From positions 664,001 through 728,000 of the forward strand of contig JAQFVV010000043.1 of NCBI GenBank assembly GCA_028023455.1: a stretch of DNA of 64,000 bases, written 5' to 3'. The translations under genes and the position numbers were made by a program. Positions 47,138 to 60,392 of the stretch are shown here, in pieces. This DNA comes from Epiperipatus broadwayi (taxonomy: Eukaryota > Onychophora > Udeonychophora > Euonychophora > Peripatidae). Positions within the stretch are counted from its first letter, which is position 1. Each line of letters begins with the position of its first letter. Below the pieces are notes generated by a model. That model was not told the origin of the DNA. It saw nothing but the letters and a program-made list of their open reading frames with translations, and did no database searches.

Positions 47138-47308
47138 TGTATGTGTGCTTAAATAGCTACTGATGCTGGAGCAAAGTTGATGTTCTTCAAAAATGGTTTT
47201 CAAATCAGTAATGTTCAATGTCGGTATACAGGCTTCCATCATCAAACGATAAACTTCTCCGGAACCATGAACTTTGGGATCACAGTCAGAAATTTGAAAT
47301 ACAATTTC
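47138..47308 (-). CDS. HYDIN: HYDIN exon (2nd)
   Basis: Minus-strand 171-nt exon (57 codons, boundaries between codons). The acceptor AG is at 47310-47309. The donor is read as GTTAAA (47137-47132), the only choice that keeps the frame into the next exon; an alternative GTAGCT at 47160 would shift it into stops. It encodes EIVFQISDCDPKVHGSGEVY, RLMMEACIPTLNITDLKTIF and EEHQLCSSISSYLSTHT. The IPTLN..D...IFEEH stretch is a HYDIN hallmark. The donor is weak, so the last few residues are less certain. Confidence 0.9.
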
Positions 47309-47380
47309 CTTAAAAATAAAAACATAATAAAATATATTTGTAATTGATAGTTATTTAAATCTAACTAGAGTAAGACTTAC

Positions 47381-47513
47381 CTCATCGTAAATTCCTTGAG
47401 TATCAGAAAATGCATCTACATTAATAATCTGCATATCACCTGGTGTGACTACTCCTTCAGCAGGTGATATTGAAAATGGTCCACATGTTAATTTAGGTAT
47501 AACTCCCTTTTTT
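47381..47513 (-). CDS. HYDIN: HYDIN exon (1st in window)
   Basis: Minus-strand 133-nt exon. The acceptor TTTTTAAG ends at 47514 and the donor GTAAGT starts at 47380. After one base of a split codon it reads KKGVIPKLTCGPFSISPAEG and VVTPGDMQIINVDAFSDTQG, IYDE. CGPF.ISP..G.V.PG..Q...V.. is a typical ASH strand pattern of HYDIN. The intron to the next exon is only 72 bp. The preceding exon must lie beyond 64000 or was not recognised; nothing HYDIN-like was seen between 47514 and the window end. Confidence 0.93.
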
Positions 47514-47819
47514 CTTAAAAATAAAAATTAATCATGTATAGAAATTTGTATTTCTTTTATTAAAAAATTATCAATAATATGATAATTTCAGATTTGATAA
47601 TTTCCCTAATAATGATTAAGTAAATTGATGTCCTTCATTGCAAAAAGAACTCTTTAAAGTAAACAAACTGCTTTCTAGTTTAAACTGAGCATAGAGATAA
47701 GAACTTTGTGTTATATTAAACTCTTATGAGGTAAGGAGGCAAACGGGTAATAAAAAATTTACAGATAATATATATAAATTGAAACAGAAGTAACCAATTT
47801 CTGAGAGCCATTAATAAAC

Positions 47820-48391
47820 AATACTCATACATCACATGATCACCATTTCTTATGCTTGCTCATAACTGTTATTAAAAAAGGTGAAACTCTCCATATAGTA
47901 GTGCAACTCAGTGCAAGCCAGAGTAATCAATGGATACCTGAAGGCTAGTGCCTAAAATCCCTATCTAGTGCCTACTTATTCAATATCGCCAGACTAGTTT
48001 CTAGCTTGTGGCTTTTGTCAGTGAGGAGCTTTGGATCTGAGAACACTACACCATATCCCCAGACTAGTTACTAGCTTGTGGCTTTGCCTGGGATCTGAGA
48101 GCACTGCACCTAGAGCCTTGGAACTGAGACCACTGCACTGCATCTAGGTGCAGTGCCCTCACATCCAAAGTTCCTGGATCTGAGCACACTGCACCTAGGT
48201 GCAGTGCTCTCAAATCCAAAGCTCATCACTGATAAAAGCCACAAGTTAGAAACTAGTCTGGGGATATTGGATGAGTAAGCACTAGATAGGGATTTTATGC
48301 ACTAGCCTTCTAGCATTCATTGATTACTCTGGCTTGCCCTGAGTGGCACTACTCTATGGAGAGTTTTGCCTGTTTTAATACTCATACATCA
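47820..48391. repeat. Family A complex foldback with rearranged centre
   Basis: Flanked by AATACTCATACATCA at 47820-47834 and 48377-48391, a 15-bp target duplication. Inside are an inverted arm, two or three scrambled minus- and plus-strand copies of the ribozyme/CACTGCACCTAG region (47990-48230) and a direct arm. The hammerhead blocks are degenerate: CTGACAA on the minus strand near 48020 and CTGATAA at about 48228, both losing G8. Helix III ACTAGT is kept. Confidence 0.8.
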
Positions 48392-48399
48392 TTAAATAT

Positions 48400-51300
48400 T
48401 AATAAAAAATGGGGTAGTCACCTATTCTTTAAAGATTTTTAATGTATTTAAAAAAGATTTATCAATATTATTGACAATTTCCAACATTGTCAATAAATAT
48501 TCACTTTATTTATATATTCTAACCCAATGTTTAGAAATTTCTATTATTTTATTTCTAACTCTTTATTTTTATTAGTTTATTTTATTTCTTTTATTTCTAA
48601 CCCAATTTATAATTAATTAGTTTATTTGCACTTGTGACACTAATTTTTCTGGTTGTTGTTAAGGCAACCAAAATAAAAACAACATATCCATTAATTTTCC
48701 AATATGATCTAAAATACTTTTCATATAATACAATTGTACATTCAATTCTCTTAAGCTATGCCACGATTGTAATAATAACAATAATTGATTACTTATTAAT
48801 TTAAAGAATAATTATAATAATATTAATCTCAGGGTTCTTTGTTTCATGTAAGGAAATGCTCGGCAGTATTGTGTTGTCGCATATGACTGGCATTCTGGTC
48901 GGCTATAGGAAACATTTATTTTACTTAATTCAATGTGTCTTCATCTCTCATATCCACTGCTATATTATTTAAAGAGATGATAATTCTATTCAATAATGAC
49001 GTATAATTTTGAATAACACAGCCCTTTTTTTTTTTTTTAGAATCTCAGTCAGAATAATAAAAAGACAAGGGTGCTTTTTGTGTCCTTCCATCATCCATGA
49101 CAACACAATAATATAACTAAGATTTATTACTTAGACAATTTAACTAAATGGGAATGGAATAATGTGCAACCAAAGTTAATGGTTTGGGAATAAATTCATT
49201 TTTTTATTTTTTATACAAAGGTGAATGTTTAGTCTTAAGTTTTCAACTCCATAAATAATTATCATTAAACTAAAATATAATGACATATTCCGATCTGCTT
49301 AACTTTATTTATCTGGTATATTAAGTTTTTAAGAATTTGGAATGATTTCGGACTCAAGAAAAGGTTTTGCAAATATTGTGCAAACACTTATATTTAGCAT
49401 ATAAAAACAAAAAAATGAATCTACAACAAATTTTAACAAGACTATAATTTATTATTATCACAAAAAAAAATATATGAACATTTATTCAATAATCCCATAG
49501 TAATACAAAAATATAAAATATAACTGACATTAATCTGTATACTCTTTTGGTTATGGACTAGAGGTTACTACTTCTCCTGTATGCAATCGAATGGATTGAT
49601 TAACTAAAAATACATTTCATTACCAATACATTGTTTATTAAATTTTGGTAACCTTGTAGAAGCTTTTATTCAAAATTATTGGCTAACTATTTTTGTTTTT
49701 GTTTGTTTTTGTTTTTTTTTTTGTAAAATGATTAATCCCATCATATGCAATACGCCAAATATTAAATTTATTTCTAATACATTTACTTTATTTATGGTCT
49801 TTAATGGGATAACCTATTCTAATTATAGGCCAGTTATCAGAAGTTACACTTACCATCTTACATTTAACCTAATGCTAACTTAAGTTATGATACAAATTTT
49901 ATTCATACGTATAATTTTAAATATGAGTATTATTTAATTACTAACCAGAATTAAATATTGCATTTGAATATTCCTTCAGTAAATAAGCGTTTTAAATTAC
50001 GCAATTTTAATTACTTTCTCCATTGATTTACTTTCTCCATTGATTTACTTGTCAAATACTAGCAATATTTAGCAGCACAATACAGATATTGACCCTAGTT
50101 ACTAACGCACTATTTATACTAAAGTGGATCTTGAGGAACTAACACCTCCAATATAACCTTTATCTTGCCCGAACTTTCAAAATTAAGCACAATAATCAAC
50201 ACCTTCCATGGTGGAGCTATCTTTATTTTCACATGAGGAATATGGAATAACCACGAAGGTCTGTAGAGTAATCTACTACATTAAAATATTTTGGTGGTTT
50301 CTTGCCTCTTACTTGGGCATACAACGAACACACACCAAATACAATCCTCTCCTGGGATTTAAACGAATGAAGCATACTAAATGCTAGATAAATTCTTGAT
50401 CATCCTATCTATGAGAATCGATCACTTGGGCTATAAACATACCCGAACATTATATTTAAAATCTTCCTCTCATGGAAAACAAAGCTTTTGGGGAGATCAT
50501 TTTTCATCCCACAAAATAAATATATTATAATTATTACCTATGCGAATATTAAGCATATACCAATGCTATATCTGGGCAGGATAAGTAAATACACTGATCA
50601 TAATAAACTTATGTTACCGGGTATACTTTGATCAACATCTGAAATCAATGGACATCATAGAATAAAAGTATAATAATTTTAATTTTAATAAAGGAACATT
50701 CAAAAATAGTTGGTAGCATACTATCTTAAACTAAATAAAGTGGATGTGTTATTTACTAATAATTAGGAATAAATTCCTCAATTAATACAGTATAAATTCG
50801 TTTCAACTTTAACAAGAAATATTTTGTTATAGCATTTTTTTTTTTTTAGTTACTTCTGATAATTTTCAATATTTATTTTACCCCTTAAATATCTAAATAT
50901 TTTTTTTTCTTTTACGTATCTAACATACAAAATTTCTACCTACAATTGTATGTACTAATTAAAACATATTTTATAGATTTTTTTTTTTTCGTGTTAAATA
51001 TCAACTTAACCTATAATAATTATATTAAAACATACCTTTGTTATTACAAGGCTATTAAATATCACTTGACCATACAGACTTTAATCTATGTGATATAAAA
51101 AAAATACATATCATTTATAACTTAGTTTTAAACAATCATTAATTAACAAGTGCATACTCTCTCATTAGAAAATGTTTTTCTGTTGAGCAATTGGTCCAGA
51201 TGAAGAGCTTTATCCAGTCGTATTTCAAGAAGCAAGTTTAAAAACAATAAACACATGGTATTATTTCCTTTAAATAAAAGTTTTCTCTTATTTTGTGCGT

Positions 51301-53860
51301 TTAATAAATTAGGTAAAGAAACATATAGCAGAATTGAAGATTAATTCTTACTTGAATTAAACTACTACAATTTTGGGATCCAAGAAAATAAAATATACAT
51401 ATTCTTACATAATGAACAGTTGACAATAGACGATAAACATACACAATTTTTTTTTTTTTTTTGATGATACGTATACTTATTAGCTAGCTTACTTATGGAC
51501 GAAAATGCGCAATTTTCCGAGAGATTATTATGATAATAACTGCAGTCAATTTACGTGTACATGAAGTTTTAATAATTCCAACTGATGTATAATATAATAT
51601 ATCATTTATTTTTATCATTAAGTCACTAAGATATATGGTTTTGTTCATACTTTAGGAATTATAAATTTTTTTAACGGTAACTTCTCCGTAAGAATGCCCC
51701 TATATAACTTTTCCTATATTTACTCTGAGAAAGTTTATATTTTTTATATATATATATATATATTTTTTTTAAATATACAGGTGCATAATTTAATCTTATT
51801 TATCATTATTATTATTTCCAGACAATTCTTGGTGAATAAAACATATTTTAACGTATGTAACTACATTACTTGTAAAGGCAGACAATATTGAGAAAGAGCG
51901 CGAAAATGTTTCTAGTTGATTTTCCTTGGTTTCAAAATATTTCTTTCAATTATTTTTTTTTTTCTATACCAAGAAAATATCAATAAATGACATAAAGTTA
52001 ATAAATAATTAATCTTTTCTTGGAAATCGCTTCTTTTCCTTAATTTAGATATAATATAATTTTTCGTGACTCTTTTAGTTAATTCTGTCATTTTTAACTT
52101 TAGCGTGAGACAATAAATTTTTAAGTATAAAAGGTCTTTAAATAGGTAGATGGCAAAGAAAATCAGGATATCTCATCAAAAAATTTTAGCCACACATTAT
52201 ATTATTAAAATTTTACTTTGATTACATTTATTTCTGCAAAATAAAATGAAAAAATTGAGTTACCAAATTTCAGCACTGTTCCTTCCTTGAAAACTAAAAG
52301 CAGACTATATTTTTCCAAAAAAAAAAAAATGATCTTGATTATGAAATTGGTTGTTTCGTTTTGTTGTTGTTTTTTTTTTTTTATTATTTTAGCGACCTCT
52401 TCCAGAAAAATAATCATTTGATTATAACATAAACAAAAGAAAGGAAAAACCTATTACAATCATATAGTTTTAGTATTATTTACCTGGATTACAAAGTAAT
52501 TTGACAATATAAAAAAAATAATAAATACATTAAATTAACAATCAGTGATGTATAATTCTTTAAACATTATATATATTTTTTTTTTATTTTTTTTTTTACA
52601 AAAAGAAATTACCAGAAGTTATTGTGCTTTATGATAAGACACTCACCCACTCTCCCCTCTACCGATCCAAAATCAATTACTGTTTAGCTTTTATACCATA
52701 TTAATTTGCTCTAATTATTAATATCTCAATTAAATTATTCATGTTCTCTCTTTAAAAATGACATTGAGTTATTAAATCTATTAGTTATTCACCCAAAACA
52801 TGCCAAAGTGAGTGAATAGCATACTTTATTAATCAATTATTACTATTGTTATTTTATCTTTTTATTTCTTTAAAGAATAGCATTGTTTTCCTGCAGAAAT
52901 AATGCCAAGTAAACCAAGTGTCAATAACACTAGGTTACAATATATATATATATATATAAACTTTAAAAAATAGATGGCACTCTATTTTTTATTAATATTT
53001 ATTGAGGTATGGATATAGATTATTAATGGTTTGAAAGTGGCTATACATATTTATCACTTACACACATGTATATATACGATGGATTAATGTGCCTTTGTGG
53101 CTATCATACATTTTATAATGAACACATGTGATATTCATAGAATAAACTTATGGTTACATGGTGCCAGCCTGTCTTTATGACAATTTTATATCATGTAGTC
53201 TGGAAAGAAAATACATTAATAGTTCAAAAATATGTCTTTGAGGTTAAATGCACATTACATTGGTCAATGTATACAACCGGACTATGAAAAATGTGAGTTA
53301 ATGCCTAATAATTAAATCATTCTCATTTTTATAAGGATATATTTTCTATCCAATATCAAAAGTTAGCTGAATGATGAAGATTCCAAATAAAGCTTTTTGC
53401 TATACTTCTCCAGTAGATTCTTTTTATTTAAAATATATTTAATATGCTTTAAATTTCTAATACCATAAGATTTTTAGATAAGTCCATTTTTATTTGTAAT
53501 ATAATTGCAGCCCTATATTTATTTTATGATCTTCCATTATAAACTAACTAAAAAAAACATTGGCATTTTGATAAAAATATCATATGGTCTTTTTGGCTTA
53601 TCCTTAATTTGCATATGACAGTATCTTCTTCCATATTAGCAATGAATAGATCTAAAGTGGCAGAGCAAATAGATTTCCACATCTAATAGAAAAAAAGATG
53701 ACTAAGAAATGAGTACAGTTTTATGCCCAGTATTATATTTTGTAATGACAATTTTTAGATATAGTTGTTACATTATCAATCTGTTACCAAGGCAACACTG
53801 TTGTCTTGACAACAAATTGATAATATTCTATTGGTTTATTTAATAAGATTGTTATGATTT
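48400..53860. other. Upstream intron sequence, no supported feature
   Basis: The longest stretch without recognisable genes or recent repeats. It is AT-rich with many T and A runs. Parts (about 50050-50560) look less repetitive but show no frame or splice pattern I can assign. Presumed HYDIN intron, 5' of the exon at 47513. Confidence 0.5.
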
Positions 53861-53861
53861 T

Positions 53862-53925
53862 ATATATAAATACAATTTATCCAAACTACTTTTTAGCAAA
53901 ATCCTTTTATTGTACACACATATAT
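53862..53925. repeat. PLE-type end fragment
   Basis: TATATAAATACAATTTATCC followed by ACTACTTTTTAGC and CCTTTTATTGTAC matches the outer arm of the foldbacks at 17120-17480 and 59705-59925. It abuts the left edge of the 5-kb repeat copy 2. Confidence 0.65.
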
Positions 53926-56900
53926 ATATATTGTGTGCTCTTTTCTATAGGTTAGAAATAGCTTATCACAGTAAATTACTAAAAACTTTAAATTTTAGAA
54001 TGTGTTCTCTTGATATGTTGATTATATTTTATTAATATTATCTTAAAAGTATAATTTGAAGCTAATGAAATTACATAGCGCATAATATTATAATGAATCA
54101 TTTAAGAACAGTTAAATAAAGTTAAAAATATTATTACATATGGTTGCAAAAGCTGGCCATAATAAATAACTCAGCTATAAATATTTAAAAGTATGTTTAA
54201 AAGTTAAATTTTGATAGTTTAAAACTTATAGTTAAGTAAATGTTATATTTAAATTTCTAAATTATATTTAATAATCATAATTAATATCGTATATTTTAAA
54301 AAAGTAAGTTTTATGGTAGTGAAAGTAGCAATTTATTTATTCCCAGATAGAGAAAAATCGGATAGTCTGTCTTAAGTTATATTAATCATGTGACCTGCAT
54401 AATATGGTTACACATACTTGCTTGCTAGAATTTAGATTAGTCAAGTTCAAAATATTGTAAAATTGCATTATAGAATTGGATAGAATTATTACCTAACATA
54501 AAGCAAATATTAAATATTAAGTTAACTATCGTATAAAATGTCTTAAATAATGTAATAAAGATGAATACAGTTAATAAAAGTTAATATTTTTGTTTAAATA
54601 AAAATAGATAAATTAAATATTAAAAGTGGGATAATTTATTAAATATTGTTTTAAAAAAGTTATTTTTAAAAATATTTAATCAATTTTGTAAAGTAATAAT
54701 TGATTTAAGATTAATATTTTAAATAATATTTAAGGTTTTAATACGTCATATTTTTTATTTTGAAATTTAATTGTGTAAGTTTGCAACATTATGCAAATTT
54801 GATATCAAACTAAAAGTAAGAATCAACCAATAGGATAAGATATTCTTACAGGGTATAAATACCATTGCAGTTGATTTATCATTGTGTTATTAATAATGTA
54901 TTAAAGGTAGCTGAATCATATCAGAAGCTATCAAGGTGATTGTAATTTTAATTTTATTATTTCAGTCAATTTTAGTGCTCTATTATAATTTTATTTGCAA
55001 AAACTAATAGGTATTATTTTAAAAAAGTATTTTGCAAAAAGAGAGTGTAAACTAAAAAATATTTTAATAACTTCATTTAATATGTGCTAGTTTGTTAAAA
55101 GTTTTCTTATCAGAAGTATTTTATCAAAATCTAATTTAGAACTTCGCGATAATAAAATGGAAATACCAAGAAGTAAAATATATTCAATTTATAATATTTT
55201 AAAAATGTATATAATATTTGTTGATACAGTTTCATTAGTGCTGAACAAGAGGACTGTTCTAATGAATAAAATAGCAGTATGGACATTATACAAGAAACTT
55301 AAATGGAAAAACTGTTTGCCATCCAAAAGTAAAGATGCATTATTTTATATAGTAAGATAAGCTTGTCCAAAATTAAGAAACAATATGACAAGTATACTTT
55401 ATGATAATTTTATAGAAATATCATATTAAAAGAGAAAATGGTATATCCTTTTGAAGGAAACATTTTTTTAAAAAAATATTTTACAAGAAATTATTTAGGA
55501 AAGACTCACAGAGAATATTTACTAAAGCATATATATTATAAAAAAAAACCTAAAGTCTAAAAAGGTTAATCCGCACTTATAAAAGTTTGTTTGGAAAACC
55601 TGAAAATTAAGATAATAATGAAACGCTGAAAATAAGTACTAAATGGAAATAAATTTACTAAGGAAGAAACCTATAAAGAAAGTAAATATATGATTAAATA
55701 AAAGGATGGAACCATAGAAATATATTTATATTGCACAAAAGTTTATCGGATAGATTAAGTTAAGCCAAAAGAAATAGGATGCATCATTATGCCTATATGG
55801 GAAATTTAAGAAGCTTCAGGGGATTATTTTAGTATTATGATTTCAATAATTATCTTTCTGGACTATGAAATACATAAACTATTAATCTATAAACTCTTAT
55901 AGGACAGATTGATAATCATTTTGTTTAATTTTCAAGATTTAAAAAGACGTCGTATATTTTTTTTTTTACTACTATGTATTTTTTTTAAAATTGCTCACTG
56001 CCACTCGTCCAACAAATTGTCTTGTTCGTCATCATAGCAATAGGGGAAGGTGAAGGCTCTTGAAGAAATAAAGCACTCTTGAAGAGAACATTAAAAAAAA
56101 AAACTTTTGAGAAAGAAAATGGAAATATTTGAACCTAGGAAAAATATACGTTTTCATCTGAAGTTTACGTAAATATGCTTTAATTTATTTACTATTTATT
56201 TTAAATGTAAATTTTTGATTAATAAGCATAGGAACATGAATATTAATTATTTATGGTATTAGAATCCTATAGTATAATATTTAATAATTTAAATTAGAAC
56301 ATTTAAATAGAAGCATGGATGTTTTTTTTTGTTTTTATGTATGCGATGTTATATCTAGTTGGAGAAAAGAAGACTGCAAAAAGTGATAATGATGAGCTAA
56401 TGTCACTTGGTAACAATTAATGAATATTGATAATTTTATAATGTATATTTTGTTTCTTTTTAGATTGCCTATGAATAATAATGAATGAAGTATAAATGTT
56501 TTAATTATATGTAAACACATTTTGTACAACATTTTAAAACATTGTGAGATCAGGATTTATTTGGAATATGCATACTGTGATTTTATAATAGTAATATAAC
56601 CCAACATGATAATAAATATTTGTGTGATTCTTTGTAAAAAACTTTCATATTATTGGATGTTCAAGTATTATCTGATTAGTTTGTATGTGGTTAATAATAT
56701 AGAATAATGAAGTAAGCAAACTTTTCTTATGGATTAGTAAGATTGCTCTAATTATAGTTGAATTTTATTTATTATTTGAATATGCAAGCTAGTAATTTGT
56801 CGATGTAAGACCTGATAAATCTTTAGGAAATAAGAATAGGATAGTGACCTGGTATTAGTAATATGGTGGGCATGAATCCAGAAGATTATTAAGTTAGGAT

Positions 56901-59490
56901 ATTTAGGGAATATGAAGAATATTTTATAATATTTGTAGATGTGCAATGCAGTTAACAAAGCCCTGAAATTGTATATTTATTTTGGAGTGTTTATTTTCTT
57001 GGAGTATTGATGTTCAATAAAGCTGAAGGAATAGCTTGACATCATTTATAGTATTTGAGGACATTAGACAGAATAGGTCATGCCTCTAGTTTTATAAATA
57101 CACTGTGCCATGATATTTCGATATGAGTTATACTCTAGTTTTCTTTCCCCATCCTACAAATCTATTCGCTATCTAGATTTCCAAAAAGTAACTACATCGT
57201 ACAGTATGGTATATTTAAAAGAAAATAATAGATGATTTAGAGTTAAAGATATGCAATTGTTTGGAATGAGATGAGTTCATTTACTTGTATGAAGAAATAG
57301 AATTTGTATGAATTGGAATTGAAAATCCAATGGTCTTCAAATGAAAGAATCATAAAATATGTTATAGATTTATTTTATTTTGGAAATAAATATAAGATCT
57401 TAAGAATAAAATATGTAAAGCAAAGTTGTTTTTGAAATATTAAATAATATTAAAATATTTATTTCAATTTTAAAAAATGAGTACTGCATATTTTTAATAT
57501 AATGCTATAAAATAAAAATGATCTACACAATAAGTTTAGGTACAATTTATATTTAGTTTCAAAACATTTTATTAATGAATTACATTGTATATATTAGGTA
57601 TTTAGATACATATTGTTTTAAAGGTCAATAGTTTTGAGTGATGAGTCTTTTGGTGCTGAGGTTTATAAATCAATTTAATCTGTAACTTATGTTTTGGATA
57701 GTTTTGGTATTTGGAACAATTTCCAGGTTTCATCATATAGAAATTTTGATGAGAGTATTAAGTCTTTATTTCTAATTTTGTTGATGAGGTTGATAAATGT
57801 GAGGTCTGGATTAGGAGGTGGAGAGGTGAAAACTATCTTGCATCGAACACTCCAGATAGTGTGAGTCAGAAAAATAGATAGTCTAATAATTGGGAAGTGT
57901 CTACTCTGGATGGAGTCTTTTATTGAGAGTATTTTATAATAGTCAATCTTTGAACCGTGAAAAATAAGCATCCTTATGTTTGTAAGACCAGTACATGATT
58001 TTATAATATGGTCAAAGGTTTCTTCTTGTGTTTTGCTACAATTTATATTTATTCAATAATAGAGAATGTATCAGTAGTTATAATTATATAGTATTGTAAT
58101 ATTGTTATAATGGAATGTATTATAATTAATAAATAGTATTGTGAACAATAGTATCCATGATTTAGAAATAAATTATCAATAGATATTTTACATGATATCG
58201 TTAATATTGCTAAAGTGAAATTGTCTAGTAAAAAAAAAAGATATCCATGTTCTCGATTAGTATTATTTTATGTTTATCCATATTATGTTTCTATAGATGT
58301 TTAATAAAAAAAAAAAGCATACTTGAATAATAGCTAAAGGATGTAAAATATATTTGAATAAGCATTAAATAAATGTAATTTTTCTTATATAAGATTGATC
58401 AAACAGGGATTAATAATATTGTAATATTTTATCTTTTTTTTTATGTAAGTCAGAGTAAAGACTTAACGAGATTCGAATATAAAGAATGTATAATGGCGCA
58501 AATCTTTAAGATATTTTAATTGTACATATTGTAAATAAATTGTTATGTTGTTAATGTTATAATAAACTTTGTTAAAATTTGTTTTCTCAAAATTTGTGTG
58601 TTTGGTTTATTATTTTTTCCATCTTCATGAATTTAAACACAGAGTTATTAAAATTAAACATATAATTTTGCACAAAAGATAAATAAAGAATTATTTTTTA
58701 AGAATTAGAATATTTTATTGGTATTCATTTAATTAAGTAATCATAATTTTACATTATCTTATGGTCATAAATTAGTTATCATAATAATACATTGAATTAT
58801 ATGCTATCTATTGCCACACACTTTTGTTTGTCAGATTATCAAATGCTACCACATATTTTTTATATTATTACATGAAGATAAAAGATTATATTATATTATT
58901 ATATTATTTTATTATGGTAATAAAAATATAGTGAAAAGAAAAGATATACAGAATTAGTTATACAATGAAGAATATTATTATTATTTATTAATATTAGTTT
59001 AAGTGTAGTAGATTATGACATAAAAATCCCTTCTCATATTTTACTACCTAATTTTATTAACTTAGATAAATTTTAGGAACCTGAGATTTTATAGAGTTAA
59101 ATTATTATGAATAGAAGATTAAGATTTAATTATTAGCTTAATCATAGTGAGTAGGATTTATTAAAGTCGTAAAAATACTATAAGTTTATTTATTTGAAAT
59201 AGTAATAGGGGGGATATTGTTCTTATGCCATTGAGGGAGTATCCTGTAGGATATTGGCTCAATGTAATCTATCTTGTCACCTGCATTTTCACTTCAAGTC
59301 TCATGAAAATATCAAATATTTATTTAATTTATTTTTATAAACTGAACCTTATTCGTATTTTAAATTTGAGCTAGGAAACATTTTATTTTAATGCTGAATC
59401 TTTTATTTATTAATTATTAACTGAGCTAGAACCTGTTTTATTTTATATAATATACTGCTCGGAAGTGAGGATGCAAATGAACGAGGTTCG
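53925..59490. repeat. About 5-kb interspersed repeat, copy 2
   Basis: Same orientation and order as 22960-27830 (see that entry for paired landmarks). It is longer by about 0.7 kb, part of which is a LINE-like insertion at 57620-58045. The ORF at 55157-55360 is the counterpart of that at 24260-24442, but the peptides barely agree, so neither appears to be under selection. Both copies end near a TTCGAATATATA/CCAGAATATATA segment followed by (TA)n. Confidence 0.8.
57620..58045 (-). pseudogene. LINE ORF2 C-terminal fragment inserted in the 5-kb repeat
   Basis: The minus-strand frame reads SKTQEETFDHIIKSCTGL (knuckle-like, H..C part) then MLIFHGSKIDYYKILSIKDS, LSIFLTHTIWSVRCKIVFT and ...KFLYDETWKLFQIPKLSKT before a stop at 57687. 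A hydrophobic ...FLTHTIWSVRC segment after a zinc knuckle is typical of LINE ORF2 C-termini. It is absent from repeat copy 1. Clade unknown. Confidence 0.5.
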
Positions 59491-59504
59491 AATATATATA
59501 TAAA

Positions 59505-59705
59505 TACCAATAAACATCACATGACCACCACTTCTTATGCTTGTGTATAACTGTTTTAAAACACAAACCAGAAACTAGTCAGTCTGGGGATATTGGATCA
59601 GTAGGCACTAGATGTGGATTTTATGCACAAGCCTTCTGGCATCCATTGATTACTCTAGCTTGCTGTGTGTGGCAATATGTATAATGAGTTTTGCCTGTTT
59701 TATAT
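59505..59705. repeat. Family A foldback, short form
   Basis: The outer end AATAAACATCACATGACCAC and the right end GAGTTTTGCCTGTTTTA are present. The direct half contains CCAGAAACTAGTCAGTCTGG, i.e. the 3' half of the ribozyme (GAAA, ACTAGTC) with a 4-bp duplication (CAGT) exactly at the predicted cleavage position. CTGACGA is missing. Confidence 0.75.
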
Positions 59706-59925
59706 ATATATACCTTACGTTTTGACTATCCTGCAGTCTTCTTCAGAGCCAGTTTACTTTAATCTTTCAAAAACAAAAAAAAAGATTAAAGTAAATGGGC
59801 TCTGAAGAAGACTGCAGGACAGTCAAAACATATGGTGTATGTATAAGTGTACAACAAAAGGATTTTTCTATAAAGTGTTAAAAGTGGTTTAGATAAATTG
59901 TATTTATATAAGATGGTACAGTAAA
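59705..59925. repeat. PLE-terminal foldback
   Basis: The inverted pair 59713-59768 / 59782-59840 centres on AAAGATTAAAGTAAA. Both arms carry GCTCTGAAGAAGACTGC..GACAGTC with AAAACA in place of GAAAC. The right side continues into the ATAAATTGTATTTATATAAG end also seen at 17440-17475. Confidence 0.75.
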
Positions 59926-60392
59926 ATAAAGGGAAGGGTGATTTTGGTAAAATTTCTGATGATTATATATGTGAGTGTTTATGTGTATAAATATATTTAA
60001 CATCTTTGTAAAATAAAAATAAGTATATTATCCATTATGTTATTTTTTAACATATTAGTAAAAGATACCTAAATAAGTTATTCAACAATAAATGTTATAT
60101 TACTTTAGTAAAAGAATTTAAACAATATTTTAGGTGTGGATACATATAAATATATTTCTTTGTAAACTTTTTTATTAATATACATATGTAGTTTAAATAC
60201 TATGTATAATATTATTCATGCAATTATACAATCATACAGGCAGTTTGAAAATAACATTGTATAATAAAAATAGATATATCTACACATCACACACACATAT
60301 ATATATATACAGTATATATATACACAGTATATATATGTAATTAAAACAAGTCATAAATTTTGTAACTTGCTTTTAAACTTGCATTTTATGAT

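Noticed and set aside
47138-47160. Alternative end of HYDIN exon 2 at GTAGCT (47160)
   Set aside because: Ending there leaves a one-base phase that puts stops in the next exon; the donor at 47137 keeps the frame.
51181-51245. GATGAAGAGC..CAGTCGTATTTC as another hammerhead-like PLE end
   Set aside because: GAAA is absent and helix II does not pair; only a loose resemblance to the CTGATGAAGAC..GTCGAAAC motif.
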